The position numbers were made by a program, and so were the translations under genes. A stretch of DNA of 64,000 nt from Allobaculum mucilyticum (GTDB lineage Bacteria > Bacillota_I > Bacilli_A > Erysipelotrichales > Erysipelotrichaceae), in assembly GCF_022701195.1 (NCBI RefSeq), contig NZ_CP078089.1, positions 2,604,001 to 2,668,000 on the forward strand, given 5' to 3'. The notes below the pieces were generated by a model. It was not told the origin of the DNA and ran no database searches. It saw only the letters and a program-made list of their open reading frames with translations. This document shows, in pieces, positions 1 through 8,922 of this stretch (position 1 is the stretch's first letter; each line of letters starts with the position of its first letter).

Positions 1-111
1 GTTTCAAAAGACCTGCTCGACAAGGTACAGGATATTAAAATTCTTGGCGATGTCTTTGGCAGCGACCACTGCCCGGTTATGCTCAATATCCGTCTCAAAC
101 CTGAATCTTAA
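1..111 (+). CDS. exoA: Exodeoxyribonuclease III, C-terminal end (5' part outside window)
   Basis: The first 36 codons form an open frame ending in TAA at 109-111. The peptide contains GSDHCPVML, which matches the conserved C-terminal GSDHxPV segment of exonuclease III/AP endonucleases; its Asp-His pair belongs to the active site of this Mg-dependent base-excision-repair family. Only the tail is visible, so the start, length and the rest of the active site cannot be judged. A strong hairpin terminator follows about 85 bases downstream. Confidence 0.75.
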   Translation, partial: VSKDLLDKVQDIKILGDVFGSDHCPVMLNIRLKPES

Positions 112-197
112 AACTGAAAGAGCGTTCTGTCTGCTCAAGTCTTGCAGAACGTTCAGAAATGACAGACTGCCCAGAATACAAACGCAAAACAGAATAA

Positions 198-240
198 GAC
201 CTGGAAGCCGATGCTGACGGCAGCTTCCAGGTCTTTTGTT
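198..240 (+). terminator. Rho-independent terminator after the exonuclease gene
   Basis: A perfect 11-bp stem (GACCTGGAAGC at 198-208 with GCTTCCAGGTC at 223-233) is followed by a T-rich tract. It lies between the rightward exonuclease gene and the 3' end of the leftward ser operon and could stop transcripts from both sides, although the T tract is better on the plus strand. Confidence 0.8.
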
Positions 241-336
241 TGGGGGTGGTAAGAGATGTGATTGAGGATAACAATGATTCAGATATCAGCAGGGATATCT
301 GTGAAACTGGCAATGATGTAAATAAGTTTCGCAGTT

Positions 337-1557
337 TCAGTGAAGACGTTTGCCTTCAAGATAGAAGCGCTTTTCCTGGGCGTGGCCCATCGAGAAGGTT
401 TTTCTTGGCAGAGAACCGTCTGCTTCAATTGCGGTAAACAGAGAATCTTTTTCAATCTTTGGCAGGAAGAAGCCGATGGAGCCGTCGATCTGTGCAAGGT
501 CTTCCAGGTCTTTTTCACCATGGATGTAATCGATGACGCCTTCGTTTGTTTCGAGCCACTCGTCAAGGTGTTTCTGCAGAACGGCAAGAGGGAGAGGAGA
601 AAGGGAGGAATCAAGTCGGACAGTTCCGTGTTCGCCGTTTGCGACCCAATCGATCGTATAGCCGCCTTCTGACGGTTCGTGGGAGGAAAGATAGGTCAGA
701 AGGGCTGCCGGGTCGGTTTTCTTGATGATGCGGTGAATCGGTTCGAATTTCTGTGCTTCATCCTGAAGATTTTCAAGTTCGGCTAAAGCAAAACGGGCGG
801 GGTGATTTTTCCGTTCTTCTTCTGTAAGGCCGGACTTGATTTCATCCCAGATCGTTTTGGCAGCTGCCAGCGAATGGTTTCCATCGCCGACTGCATAAAC
901 GAGGGGATTAGTCTGGTCAGAAGCGTTTTCGTAGTCTTCCAGCCAGGCAAGAACGAGGTTTTTATTGTCGCCCTGAATGAGGCGGCCGGTAATATGACCG
1001 CCCTCTTTCATCAGGTCGAAATCGTAGAGAACAGGCAGCAGGTGCGAAATGGCAGTCAGCTGCGTAAAGAGAGAATCCTGTGCATCATTCTGCAGCAGCA
1101 GGATGTGCGGGAATTCAAGAATGGCATCGCGGCGGATCTGTGCGCGCGGCGGAATGCGATCCAGAATCGTTGCTTCCGTTGCCCGGACTGGAGAATCGGA
1201 AGGGCAGTGGAAGTCATAAGTTTCCAGATCAAGTGCACCGACCAGGCCTTTGCGGATGGATCCGTCTGTAAGCGTGCGCTCAACATAGATCAGCGCATCG
1301 GGAATTTCACGAAGAACGTTCTGTTCCAGATAGGCGCTCATATTGCCGGAAATGCGGCTCTGGTGAGCTGCACCTTTTTCTGTATCGAGCCAGGCTTCCG
1401 GAAGAATCAGATGGAGCGTGCTTGGTTTATCGGCGACTTTTGCTTCAATGGAGTTCCAGTACTCCGGATTGCTGGAATACTGATCGCAGGCGACAACCGC
1501 CCAGTCTTCAAAGTTTCCGTCAGCGGGTACAAGAATATCAGCGCTGGTAAAGATCAT
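337..1557 (-). CDS. DUF1015 family protein
   Basis: A 406-residue protein of the DUF1015 family, recognised by its N-terminal region (DILVPADG, then VACDQYSSNPEYW) and a central VGDGNHSLAAAK segment that is typical of the family. The biochemical role is unknown; members very often sit beside serA and serC, as here, so a link to serine metabolism is an inference from context. The start lies 3 bases after the serA stop, and the SD-like AAAAGGAAG sits inside the end of serA, so translation is probably coupled. It is the last gene of serC-serA-DUF1015 and is followed by the terminator region near 200-240. Confidence 0.85.
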   Translation of the reverse strand: MIFTSADILVPADGNFEDWAVVACDQYSSNPEYWNSIEAKVADKPSTLHLILPEAWLDTEKGAAHQSRISGNMSAYLEQNVLREIPDALIYVERTLTDGSIRKGLVGALDLETYDFHCPSDSPVRATEATILDRIPPRAQIRRDAILEFPHILLLQNDAQDSLFTQLTAISHLLPVLYDFDLMKEGGHITGRLIQGDNKNLVLAWLEDYENASDQTNPLVYAVGDGNHSLAAAKTIWDEIKSGLTEEERKNHPARFALAELENLQDEAQKFEPIHRIIKKTDPAALLTYLSSHEPSEGGYTIDWVANGEHGTVRLDSSLSPLPLAVLQKHLDEWLETNEGVIDYIHGEKDLEDLAQIDGSIGFFLPKIEKDSLFTAIEADGSLPRKTFSMGHAQEKRFYLEGKRLH

Positions 1558-1560
1558 CGG

Positions 1561-2730
1561 CTACGCTTCCTTTTCGAAGAGGTTGACGCGGATGACTTCC
1601 GGGATGGCCTCAATTGCAGCAATTGCTTCGTCGCTTGGACGCTCTTCCAAATCGAAGATGGAATAGGAAATGTCGCCTCTCGATTTGTTGAGCAGGTTTT
1701 CGATGTTTGCGCCGTTGGCGGAAATGATATCGGAACTTCTCGAAAGAACTTTCGGTTTGTTTTCGTGAATGACGCCAAGACGGTACGGAGTTTTCAGTTC
1801 AAGAGAAACGTTTGGCAGGTTGACCGAGTTGATGATCGAACCTTCTTCAAGGTAGCTGCGCAGCTCTTTAGCAGCCTGTACAGCGCAGTTTTCTTCGGAT
1901 TCAGCCGAGCTTGCTCCAAGGTGGGGCAGACCGATGACATGCGGATGACCGGCAAGCTTGCCGTCCGGGAAGTCGGTCACATACAGGGCAACTTTGCCCG
2001 AATCGAGTGCTTCGAGGATATCGTCATCGTTGACCAGACCGCCGCGTGCAAAGTTCAGAATTTTGACGCCGTCTTTCATCTGTGCGATGGTTTCCTTGTT
2101 GATCATGCCGCGGGTCGAATCGAGCAGCGGAAGGTGCAGGGAAACGAAGTCAGCTTCTTCGAGCAGGGATTTGAGGTCTTTCTTGTGGTTGATCCAGCGG
2201 GAAAGTTTCAGAGCGGAATCAACAGAGAGATATGGATCATAGCCGAGGACGTTCATATCGAGATGCAGAGCGGTGTTGGCCAGCTTGCTTCCGATTGCGC
2301 CAAGGCCGATGACGCCAAGGGATTTGCCGGCGATTTCGTTTCCGGCGTATTTCTTTTTCTGTTTTTCAACATCTTTGGCAAGCGTTTCGCTGCCAGCCTG
2401 GGTGTTGACCCATTCCATGCCGTGATAGAGATCGCGGCTGGCCAGAAGAAGACCGGCAATAACGAGCTCTTTAACAGCATTAGCATTGGCACCTGGCGTA
2501 TTGAATACGGCGATGCCGCGTTTTGTGCATTCATCCAGATCGATGTTGTTGACACCGGCACCGGCTCTGGCGATGGCTTTCAGGTTATCTGTGTAGTCCA
2601 GATTGTGCAGGTCAGCGGAACGAACCATGATGGCATCCGGGTTTTCTGCGTTCTGGGCGTATGTATAGGTTTCGTCAAATACTGCGGTTCCCTTGTCGGA
2701 AATCGTGTTCATTAAAGAAATTGTTCTCAT
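1561..2730 (-). CDS. serA: D-3-phosphoglycerate dehydrogenase
   Basis: Catalyses NAD-dependent oxidation of 3-phosphoglycerate, the first step of serine synthesis. At 389 residues it is the short type without the extra intervening domain of long SerA proteins. Visible features are the 2-hydroxyacid dehydrogenase fold with the nucleotide-binding glycine motif GLGAIGS, the NFARGGLVND segment, the catalytic-His region near GLPHLGAS, and a C-terminal ACT domain (about residues 315-385) that would sense serine. The start codon overlaps the serC stop in an ATGA arrangement, with GAGGAG upstream. SerC, SerA and the DUF1015 protein form one leftward operon. Confidence 0.95.
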   Translation of the reverse strand: MRTISLMNTISDKGTAVFDETYTYAQNAENPDAIMVRSADLHNLDYTDNLKAIARAGAGVNNIDLDECTKRGIAVFNTPGANANAVKELVIAGLLLASRDLYHGMEWVNTQAGSETLAKDVEKQKKKYAGNEIAGKSLGVIGLGAIGSKLANTALHLDMNVLGYDPYLSVDSALKLSRWINHKKDLKSLLEEADFVSLHLPLLDSTRGMINKETIAQMKDGVKILNFARGGLVNDDDILEALDSGKVALYVTDFPDGKLAGHPHVIGLPHLGASSAESEENCAVQAAKELRSYLEEGSIINSVNLPNVSLELKTPYRLGVIHENKPKVLSRSSDIISANGANIENLLNKSRGDISYSIFDLEERPSDEAIAAIEAIPEVIRVNLFEKEA

Positions 2731-3815
2731 GCAGCAGCGTGCTCCTCTTCAAATGCTCTCATAAAGTCGACAAGTTTCTGAACGCCTTCAACAGGCATCG
2801 CGTTGTAAATGGAAGCGCGCATGCCGCCGACTGTACGGTGTCCTTTGATGTTTTCAAAGCCTGCATCTTTTGCTTTGGCAATGAATTCCTTGTCGAGATC
2901 CGGGTTGCCGGTAACGAATGGTACGTTCACGAGCGAACGGTCTTCAACTGCAACAGGGTTGGAGAAGAGTTTAGAAGAATCGAGGTAATCGTAGAGGATT
3001 GCCGCTTTTTCCTTATTGATCTTTTCCATGGCTTCCAGGCCGCCGATCTGCTCTTCGAGCCATTTGCAGACAAGTCCGACCATGTAAATACCGTATGTAG
3101 GAGGCGTGTTGTACATGGAATCGCTGTCGACATATGTTTTGTAGTCAAGCATTGCGGAAGGGATGTCGTCGCGGCGCTCATCAAGCAGGTCTTTTTTAAT
3201 GATGACCAGAGTAACACCGGCAGGACCGAGGTTCTTCTGCGCACCGGCGAAGATCATGTCATACTGAGTGACATCAAGCGGTTCAGTGAAGATGCAGCTC
3301 GAAAGGTCTGCAATCAGGCGCTTGCCTTCATGTGGCGGAAGTTCTTTATATTTGGTACCGTAGATCGTATTGTTCTCGCAGATATAGACATAGTCTGTAT
3401 CCGGGTCGAGGTCTTCCTGGGTGATTTTCGGAATATAGGTGAATGTTTTATCCGAGCTGTCGCCGGCAATATGAACGCGTCCGAGCTTTTTGGCTTCGGC
3501 GATGGCTTTCTTCGTCCACTGACCGGTATTGATGATGTCAGCTCCATTCTTGTTGAAGTTCATCGGAACCATGCTGAACTGAAGATTGCCGCCGCCCTGA
3601 AGGAAAAGAATTTCATAGTCTTCGGGAATGTTGGCCAGACGCCGGATGGTGTCTTTTGTTTCCTGGAGGATGGATTCGAACGCTTTGGAACGGTGAGACA
3701 TTTCCATGACGGACATTCCGGATCCTCTTGCATCGAGCATTTCATCAGCTGCTGTTTTCAGCACCCATTCGGGCATACAGGCCGGGCCTGCAGAGAAGTT
3801 GTACACTTTACTCAT
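2727..3815 (-). CDS. serC: Phosphoserine aminotransferase
   Basis: PLP-dependent enzyme converting 3-phosphohydroxypyruvate and glutamate to phosphoserine. The 362-residue protein opens with the family signature YNFSAGPACMP and carries the PLP-lysine segment GAQKNLGPAG. An in-frame ATG four codons upstream overlaps the ribosome binding site (GGAG), so the ATG at 3815 with 6-7 bases of spacing is the better start. First gene of the leftward serine operon. No 3-phosphoserine phosphatase gene (serB type) lies beside it. Confidence 0.95.
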   Translation of the reverse strand: MSKVYNFSAGPACMPEWVLKTAADEMLDARGSGMSVMEMSHRSKAFESILQETKDTIRRLANIPEDYEILFLQGGGNLQFSMVPMNFNKNGADIINTGQWTKKAIAEAKKLGRVHIAGDSSDKTFTYIPKITQEDLDPDTDYVYICENNTIYGTKYKELPPHEGKRLIADLSSCIFTEPLDVTQYDMIFAGAQKNLGPAGVTLVIIKKDLLDERRDDIPSAMLDYKTYVDSDSMYNTPPTYGIYMVGLVCKWLEEQIGGLEAMEKINKEKAAILYDYLDSSKLFSNPVAVEDRSLVNVPFVTGNPDLDKEFIAKAKDAGFENIKGHRTVGGMRASIYNAMPVEGVQKLVDFMRAFEEEHAAA

Positions 3816-4296
3816 TTTGATCTCCATTCTTGTTCTACATTCAATGGCTTGCCGTTCACGCTTTTTAGACGATGTGCCTTTCGCTGCCGGCCTGCGGCTG
3901 CCTGCCTGCGGCTGTCTGGTGGCGGCTAAGGAAGAGAAGGCTGCATCTGCGTTCGGGGCGGTTCCAAATTGAATATGTAAGTTATATCACCCGCCTATCA
4001 TGTGAAAAAATTTACAAGCCGGATTTCACTAAAATCAGGCGATTGTGTAGGTAAATAATGAAAAAACTCTCGATTCTTTCAATTTTTTTCATTTATTCTC
4101 ATAGCCCTTTCTGCATTTTTCAGGCAGAAACCTGCACAGACCGCTCCATGCGGCAGACTCGCCCGATTTGGTATCATGTTTATGCCCTTTTGCCAAAGCA
4201 GCCAGACTGCTTCGTACAGAACAGGGAACAGAAGACGGCTGCCAGACCCCAACTCGGGGCGGGGCAATGAATAGAAATCAATAAAAGGGAGGATCT
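3816..4296. other. Divergent intergenic region between serC and ruvA
   Basis: About 480 bases without a convincing gene. On the minus strand there is a possible sigma-A site (TTTTCA, 16 bases, TATAAC, roughly 3985-4015) for the serine operon, followed by a GC-rich repeated stretch (GCCGCAGGCAGGCAGCCGCAGG on that strand, in two overlapping parts). The plus strand holds a 70-codon open frame with no good SD site, judged non-coding. No riboswitch could be assigned. Confidence 0.4.
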
Positions 4297-4890
4297 ATGA
4301 TCGGCTATCTGGAAGGAACAGTAAAACGGATCCGCAGGGATCATCTCATTCTGCTTTGCGGCCCTGTGGGCTATCTGGTCTATGTCAGTGCGCCCTCTTT
4401 GTATGAAGAAGGTCAGCACCTGGCGCTCTATACCCATCAGCAGTTCAAAGAAGACGGACAGATGCTGTATGGATTTGAAGATGAAGAAGTCTATCAGCTC
4501 TTTACGCTGCTGATTCAGGTCAAGGGCCTTGGATGCAAGACCGTCATGAGCATGCTGGCTCATGCAGATGGCGATACGATTATCCGGGCTATTGAAAACG
4601 GCGATGCTGCAGCTCTAAAAAAGCTGCCGGGCATCGGGGCGAAAACAGCCGGACAGATTCTTCTCGATCTCAAGGGAAAAATCGTCCTGCCGGAATCTTC
4701 TTCAAAGAAGGCAGAAAAGACAGTTTCGCCGCAAGTTGGCGAAGTCGAAGAAGCTCTTCTTTCTTTAGGCTACAAGCAGCCGGAAATCGACAGCATCAAC
4801 CCGTCAGAACTTGCTAAAGAGCATCCTGGCGTTGATGCACTGCTTCGCTGCTGCCTTAAAGAACTCGCCAGAAGAAAGAAAGGCATCTAA
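4297..4890 (+). CDS. ruvA: Holliday junction DNA helicase subunit RuvA
   Basis: Binds four-way junctions and loads RuvB for branch migration. The 197-residue protein has the usual three parts: an N-terminal OB fold beginning MIGYLEGTV, a central pair of helix-hairpin-helix motifs (KGLGCKTVMSML and LPGIGAKTAGQIL), and a C-terminal three-helix RuvB-contacting domain after a Ser/Lys linker (about 150-197). SD GGGAGG lies 6 bases before ATG. ruvB follows after 160 bases, in the usual order. Confidence 0.96.
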   Translation: MIGYLEGTVKRIRRDHLILLCGPVGYLVYVSAPSLYEEGQHLALYTHQQFKEDGQMLYGFEDEEVYQLFTLLIQVKGLGCKTVMSMLAHADGDTIIRAIENGDAAALKKLPGIGAKTAGQILLDLKGKIVLPESSSKKAEKTVSPQVGEVEEALLSLGYKQPEIDSINPSELAKEHPGVDALLRCCLKELARRKKGI

Positions 4891-5050
4891 CCTCCGCACC
4901 AGAAAGAAACAGAAAATGTCGGATCCCAGGATCCGGCTGCAGAAGTACAGAAATGCTATAGATACACAATAGATACGATAAATACAGTCAGATTTAAAAA
5001 ACTGACTGAAGATACGATGAAACAGAAGAAATACAGAAAGGAAGACGTGC

Positions 5051-6067
5051 ATGATGGAAGACGATCGAATCCTGGACGGACAGGAACAGAGCGAAGACCG
5101 TGATCAGGCGCTGCGGCCTTCTACGCTGAAAGAATATATCGGTCAGAAAGAGCTCAAGCACAATCTGAACGTATACATTCAGGCTGCCCGCGCCCGCAAT
5201 GAAGTCCTCGACCATGTTCTGCTATATGGTCCTCCAGGTCTTGGCAAAACGACACTGGCGATGATTATCGCAAGAGAAATGAAAGGCAATCTGGTAACCG
5301 CATCCGGCCCGGCAATTCAGAAATCCGGCGACCTGGCTGCAGTTCTCTCAACACTGGAAGCAGGTGATGTCCTGTTTATTGATGAGATTCACCGGATCCC
5401 CAGACAGATCGAAGAAATCCTCTATCCGGCGATGGAAGACTTCTTTCTCGATATCGTTGTCGGCAAGGAAGGCGCTTCGGTTCATTCCATCCGGCTTTCG
5501 CTCCCGCCATTTACACTGGTCGGCGCAACAACACGGGCGGGCGATCTTTCCGCGCCGCTGCGCGATCGCTTCGGCATTGTTCTGCCCCTTGAGTACTACA
5601 GCCAGAACGATCTGGAAAAAATCGTCAGCCGGACTTCGTCGATTCTGGAAACCTCGATTGATCGTGATGCCGTCAGCGAAGTCGCCAGACGTTCGCGCGG
5701 AACGCCGCGTATTGCCAACCGGATGCTGCGCCGCATCCGTGATTTTGCGCAGGTCTATAACGAAGGCCTTATTTCGATGGATGTGGCAAAAGATGCGCTG
5801 GAGAGGATGAAAGTCGACAGTCTCGGCCTCGATCTGGTTGACCGCAAATACCTGGAAGGCATCATTTTTCGCTTTGCGGGCGGACCGGTCGGGCTTGAAG
5901 CGCTGGCAAGTTCCATTGGTGAAGATGCCACGACGATTGAAGACATGTATGAACCGTATCTGCTGCAGATCGGTCTGATCAACCGGACGCCGCGCGGCCG
6001 TGTCGTCACAAAAAAAGCCTACGAGCATCTTCAGATTCCATACGAGGAAACAGCCGATTCAATCTGA
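5051..6067 (+). CDS. ruvB: Holliday junction DNA helicase subunit RuvB
   Basis: Hexameric AAA+ motor of RuvAB branch migration. The 338-residue protein shows Walker [12 protein letters not shown] (about residues 60-70), Walker B FIDEIHR, the sensor-I segment [12 protein letters not shown], the arginine-finger region APLRDRFG, and the C-terminal winged helix ([13 protein letters not shown]). Two consecutive ATGs occur; the first at 5051 has AGAAAGGA upstream at good spacing. The ruvA-ruvB gap carries a small CAGTCAG/CTGACTG inverted repeat (4985-5008) with no T tract. Confidence 0.97.
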   Translation: MMEDDRILDGQEQSEDRDQALRPSTLKEYIGQKELKHNLNVYIQAARARNEVLDHVLLYGPPGLGKTTLAMIIAREMKGNLVTASGPAIQKSGDLAAVLSTLEAGDVLFIDEIHRIPRQIEEILYPAMEDFFLDIVVGKEGASVHSIRLSLPPFTLVGATTRAGDLSAPLRDRFGIVLPLEYYSQNDLEKIVSRTSSILETSIDRDAVSEVARRSRGTPRIANRMLRRIRDFAQVYNEGLISMDVAKDALERMKVDSLGLDLVDRKYLEGIIFRFAGGPVGLEALASSIGEDATTIEDMYEPYLLQIGLINRTPRGRVVTKKAYEHLQIPYEETADSI

Positions 6068-6074
6068 AATCGAC

Positions 6075-6112
6075 AGCACAGTTTTCAGCAGGCAGAATGA
6101 CTGTGCTTTTTT
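6075..6112 (+). terminator. Terminator after ruvB
   Basis: AGCACAGT (6075-6082) pairs with ACTGTGCT (6100-6107), followed by TTTTTT. It separates the ruvAB transcript from recJ. Confidence 0.8.
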
Positions 6113-6258
6113 CGTTGCGACAATAAACAAAGCGGGCTATCCGGCAGAACAGGAAAAATGTCCGGACTGAAGTCAATAGCAGAGATTCAGGAAGGTGAAA
6201 AGCAGATTGGAGATGATCCAGGGACGTCCAACAGAAATTGCCCCATATAATAGGAAAT

Positions 6259-7845
6259 ATGACCAACGAAACAATGAAAACAGAAAATACGGCTCAGCTT
6301 GGCCAGCTTGCAGGCGAAGTGCTTGAACAGGCTGGACTCGATCCGGATTTTCGTGAAGAAATACTGAATCCAAGACCGCTTCGTGAAGTCTGCCAGGCTC
6401 CATGTGTAAAGGAATTTACAGAGCGGATTTATAAGGCAGCCAGGCAGAAGGAAAAAGTCATGATTGCCGGCGACTATGACTGTGACGGCATTATGGCGAC
6501 CACCATCCTGCGCCAGGGACTGCGCAAACTTGGCCTGGAAACCGGCTATTACATCCCAAACCGGATCAAAGAAGGCTATGGACTGAGCGCAAATACAGTC
6601 AGCCTGGCCCATGAAAAAAGCTATTCGCTGATCATCACGGTTGATAACGGTGTAGCCGCAAAAGAAGCGCTGGCTAAAGCAAAAGAACTTGGCGTTGAAG
6701 TGATCGTGACGGACCATCACCTCATTCAGGAAGAACCGGATGCTTCACTCGTGATCCATCCAACCCGCATGGGAGACGATTTTGTCGATCTTTGCGGTGC
6801 GGGGATCGCGTATGAACTGACCCGTGCGCTGGATGTGGATGATCAGAATCTGCTCATCTATGCAGCAGTGGCCTCGATTTCGGACTGCATGACTGTGCGC
6901 CGTGAGACGCGCTCGATCATTCAGCAGGGACTTCGGGCTTTCAATATGACAAGAGAGCCGCATCTTGCACCCTTTGTCCGCTCCTTTCCGGTCAACGAAA
7001 CCGATGTGGCTTTCCAGATTGCACCGCGCATCAATGCGATCGGCCGTCTGGCAGACCGCGCCAATGCCAATACGTTTGTCCGCTATCTGGAAGAAGGCAG
7101 TCTGCCAAAGATCAATCGCTATGCGCAGCAGGTTGATGATCTCAATACGCAGCGAAAGGATCTGACCGCATCATCCTTTGCGAGAGCCCTTGTGGAAGTT
7201 AATCCGCTTTCCTCTGTCATCTTTGTGTGCGATCCGTCTTTTCATGAGGGCATTGTCGGTCTGATTGCCGGACAGCTCTGTTCGAAAACCGGCAAGCCGG
7301 CGATTGTCTGCACAGAAGTTGACGGAATCATCAAAGGCAGCATGCGTGCGCCTGCAGGATTCCATTGCGTGGAGTTTCTGAGCGGCTTTGACCGTCTTCT
7401 TTCTTTAGGCGGCCACGAACGGGCAGCAGGACTCAGTCTTGCCCTCGAGGATAAGGATGCTTTTAAGCGATTTGTGCGGGTTGAGGGCGGAGCGGTTGAA
7501 TATGTCCCGGTTGAAGAAAGCCGGATTGAAATCGAACCGCAGGAAGTGACGGTAGAAAACGTTCAGTCTCTGGATGTGCTCCGGCCTTTTGGTACGGGAT
7601 TTGAACTGCCGCACTTTGAACTCGACAGGCCGACCATTTTCAGCTCTTTTGACTTGAGTGAGGGACAGCATCGCAAGTTTACGCTTGCCGGCGGTCTGCA
7701 GGCGGTTCACTTCAACCAGACCAGTGTCGATCAGGCTGCACCGGTTTCTTCGATTGAAAAACTGATCGGAACGCTCTCGCTCTCGACATGGGGCGGCAAG
7801 CGGAAAGCTGACTTTCTTGTGGATGAAATCGTGTACGGAAATTGA
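6259..7845 (+). CDS. recJ: Single-stranded-DNA-specific exonuclease RecJ
   Basis: 5'-3' exonuclease of recombination and repair. DHH-family motifs are clear: AGDYDCDGIMATTIL (DYDxDG), VDNGVAAKEAL, VTDHHLIQ (the DHH motif), CGAGIAYEL, and the DHHA1 signature GGHERAAGL. At about 528-535 residues it is close to the E. coli form and lacks the long C-terminal extension of Bacillus RecJ. The start is unresolved: ATG at 6259 has AGGA only 3 bases away, while an in-frame TTG at 6238 has AGGGA 12-13 bases upstream. The recJ-apt-rel order is widely conserved in Bacillota. Confidence 0.92.
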   Translation: MTNETMKTENTAQLGQLAGEVLEQAGLDPDFREEILNPRPLREVCQAPCVKEFTERIYKAARQKEKVMIAGDYDCDGIMATTILRQGLRKLGLETGYYIPNRIKEGYGLSANTVSLAHEKSYSLIITVDNGVAAKEALAKAKELGVEVIVTDHHLIQEEPDASLVIHPTRMGDDFVDLCGAGIAYELTRALDVDDQNLLIYAAVASISDCMTVRRETRSIIQQGLRAFNMTREPHLAPFVRSFPVNETDVAFQIAPRINAIGRLADRANANTFVRYLEEGSLPKINRYAQQVDDLNTQRKDLTASSFARALVEVNPLSSVIFVCDPSFHEGIVGLIAGQLCSKTGKPAIVCTEVDGIIKGSMRAPAGFHCVEFLSGFDRLLSLGGHERAAGLSLALEDKDAFKRFVRVEGGAVEYVPVEESRIEIEPQEVTVENVQSLDVLRPFGTGFELPHFELDRPTIFSSFDLSEGQHRKFTLAGGLQAVHFNQTSVDQAAPVSSIEKLIGTLSLSTWGGKRKADFLVDEIVYGN

Positions 7846-8053
7846 CAGAGAAAAGCCGAAAAAGCTTTACAAATGTCCGCCAATTCTTGACAATCATCCA
7901 TGCGCAATGAAAATTGTACAGTACCAGTGTGATGATGTGATCACCCTACATACACCTTGATGGGCCCGGATCCGTCCCCAGGATTTTACGGGTGCCAGAA
8001 TGATTAGAAAGAACGCTTTGCAGATGAACTGCAGGGCAAGGAGAATACAGACC

Positions 8054-8575
8054 ATGGATTTAAAAGAGAGCATCGCTTCTATTCCCGGTTTCCCGAAAGA
8101 GGGCATTATCTTCCGGGATATCACCCCGATTCTTGCGGATCCTGAAGCGCTCGAATACACAGGAAAAGAAATCGCAAAATTTGCAAAAGAAGTCGGTGCA
8201 GATGTCATCGTTGCTCCGGAAGCCCGCGGCTTCATGTTCGGCATTCCAGCCGCATTAGAAGCACGCCTTCCATTTGTACCGGTTCGCAAACCGGGCAAGC
8301 TCCCGCGTAAAACCATTGAAGAAACATATACGCTTGAATACGGCACAGACCGTCTGCAGATGCATGCCGATGATCTGAAAAAAGGCAGCCGCGTTCTGAT
8401 CGTTGACGACCTTCTCGCTACTGGCGGAACCGTTGAAGCAATTGCCCGTATGGTTGAACGTCAGGGTGCAGTTGTTGCCGGTTTTGCGTTTGTCGTTGAA
8501 CTCGATGACCTGCTCGGCCGTAAAAAACTCGGCGACAGACCGGTTCTTTCCCTCGTTCATTACGAAGGAGAATAA
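8054..8575 (+). CDS. apt: Adenine phosphoribosyltransferase
   Basis: Salvages adenine with PRPP to AMP. The 173-residue protein matches the family length and opens with [17 protein letters not shown]. It carries APEARGF in the base-binding flap and the PRPP loop [16 protein letters not shown]. Longer in-frame starts exist, but ATG 8054 has AAGGAG 10 bases upstream and matches the family N-terminus. The 208-base gap after recJ contains a good -35 hexamer (TTGACA, 7887-7892) with only a weak -10 near 7910. It sits directly before rel, as in many Bacillota. Confidence 0.95.
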   Translation: MDLKESIASIPGFPKEGIIFRDITPILADPEALEYTGKEIAKFAKEVGADVIVAPEARGFMFGIPAALEARLPFVPVRKPGKLPRKTIEETYTLEYGTDRLQMHADDLKKGSRVLIVDDLLATGGTVEAIARMVERQGAVVAGFAFVVELDDLLGRKKLGDRPVLSLVHYEGE

Positions 8576-8610
8576 ATTATCCTGATCACTACTGATCAAA
8601 AATTACAGCG

Positions 8611-8642
8611 GCAGCCGGCTTTCCAGATCCGGCTGCCTCTTC
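8611..8642 (+). terminator. Hairpin after apt
   Basis: GCAGCCGG (8611-8618) pairs perfectly with CCGGCTGC (8629-8636). The following CTCTTCGT is only weakly T-rich, so termination may be partial and some transcription may continue into rel. Confidence 0.55.
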
Positions 8643-8719
8643 GTATCTGCAGATGTTCATTAAACGTGAACATGCGGATAGCGCTTTCATCCCTGCGCGG
8701 GCGGTTACAGTCCGCGTTA

Positions 8720-8771
8720 AGAACGTACAAACACGGATGACGTTTATATCCGTATACAGGATGTACGTTCT
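8720..8771 (+). other. Nested inverted repeat in the leader of rel
   Basis: AGAACGTAC (8720-8728) pairs perfectly with GTACGTTCT (8763-8771); inside it ACGGAT (8733-8738) pairs with ATCCGT (8748-8753). The result is a two-step hairpin of about 52 bases with no T tract. It lies about 150 bases upstream of the rel start in a 347-base gap that has no gene. It could be an RNA leader structure or a DNA-binding site. Confidence 0.5.
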
Positions 8772-8922
8772 ACCATTAAGAAAGCGCAATTCTGCCATGA
8801 ATAAAGACGTTCTGCCATGAGGGTGCCGACATGCAGGCATGACGGAACACAGATGTGCAGAAATAGAATACGAATACAGAAAAGAAATACGGAAGAAAAG
8901 AAGAAGAGAAGGAGGATGCCCG

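Noticed and set aside
802-2715. Long plus-strand open frame antisense to serA and the DUF1015 gene
   Set aside because: It mirrors two well-supported genes on the other strand, has no SD and no family similarity; open antisense frames are common at this codon usage.
3816-4050. T-box-like TGGAACCGC on the minus strand upstream of serC
   Set aside because: Only the nine-base core fits; it lies too close to the possible promoter to leave room for a specifier loop, the variable base would not pair with tRNA-Ser, and no antiterminator/terminator pair is visible.
4058-4270. 70-codon plus-strand frame before ruvA beginning MKKLSILSIFFIYS
   Set aside because: It starts like a signal peptide but has no SD at proper distance, then turns into sequence without protein character; treated as chance.
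7846-8053. Riboswitch-like GC-rich leader before apt
   Set aside because: Some short complementary segments exist, but they match no known purine or ZTP aptamer core; only a lone TTGACA is notable.
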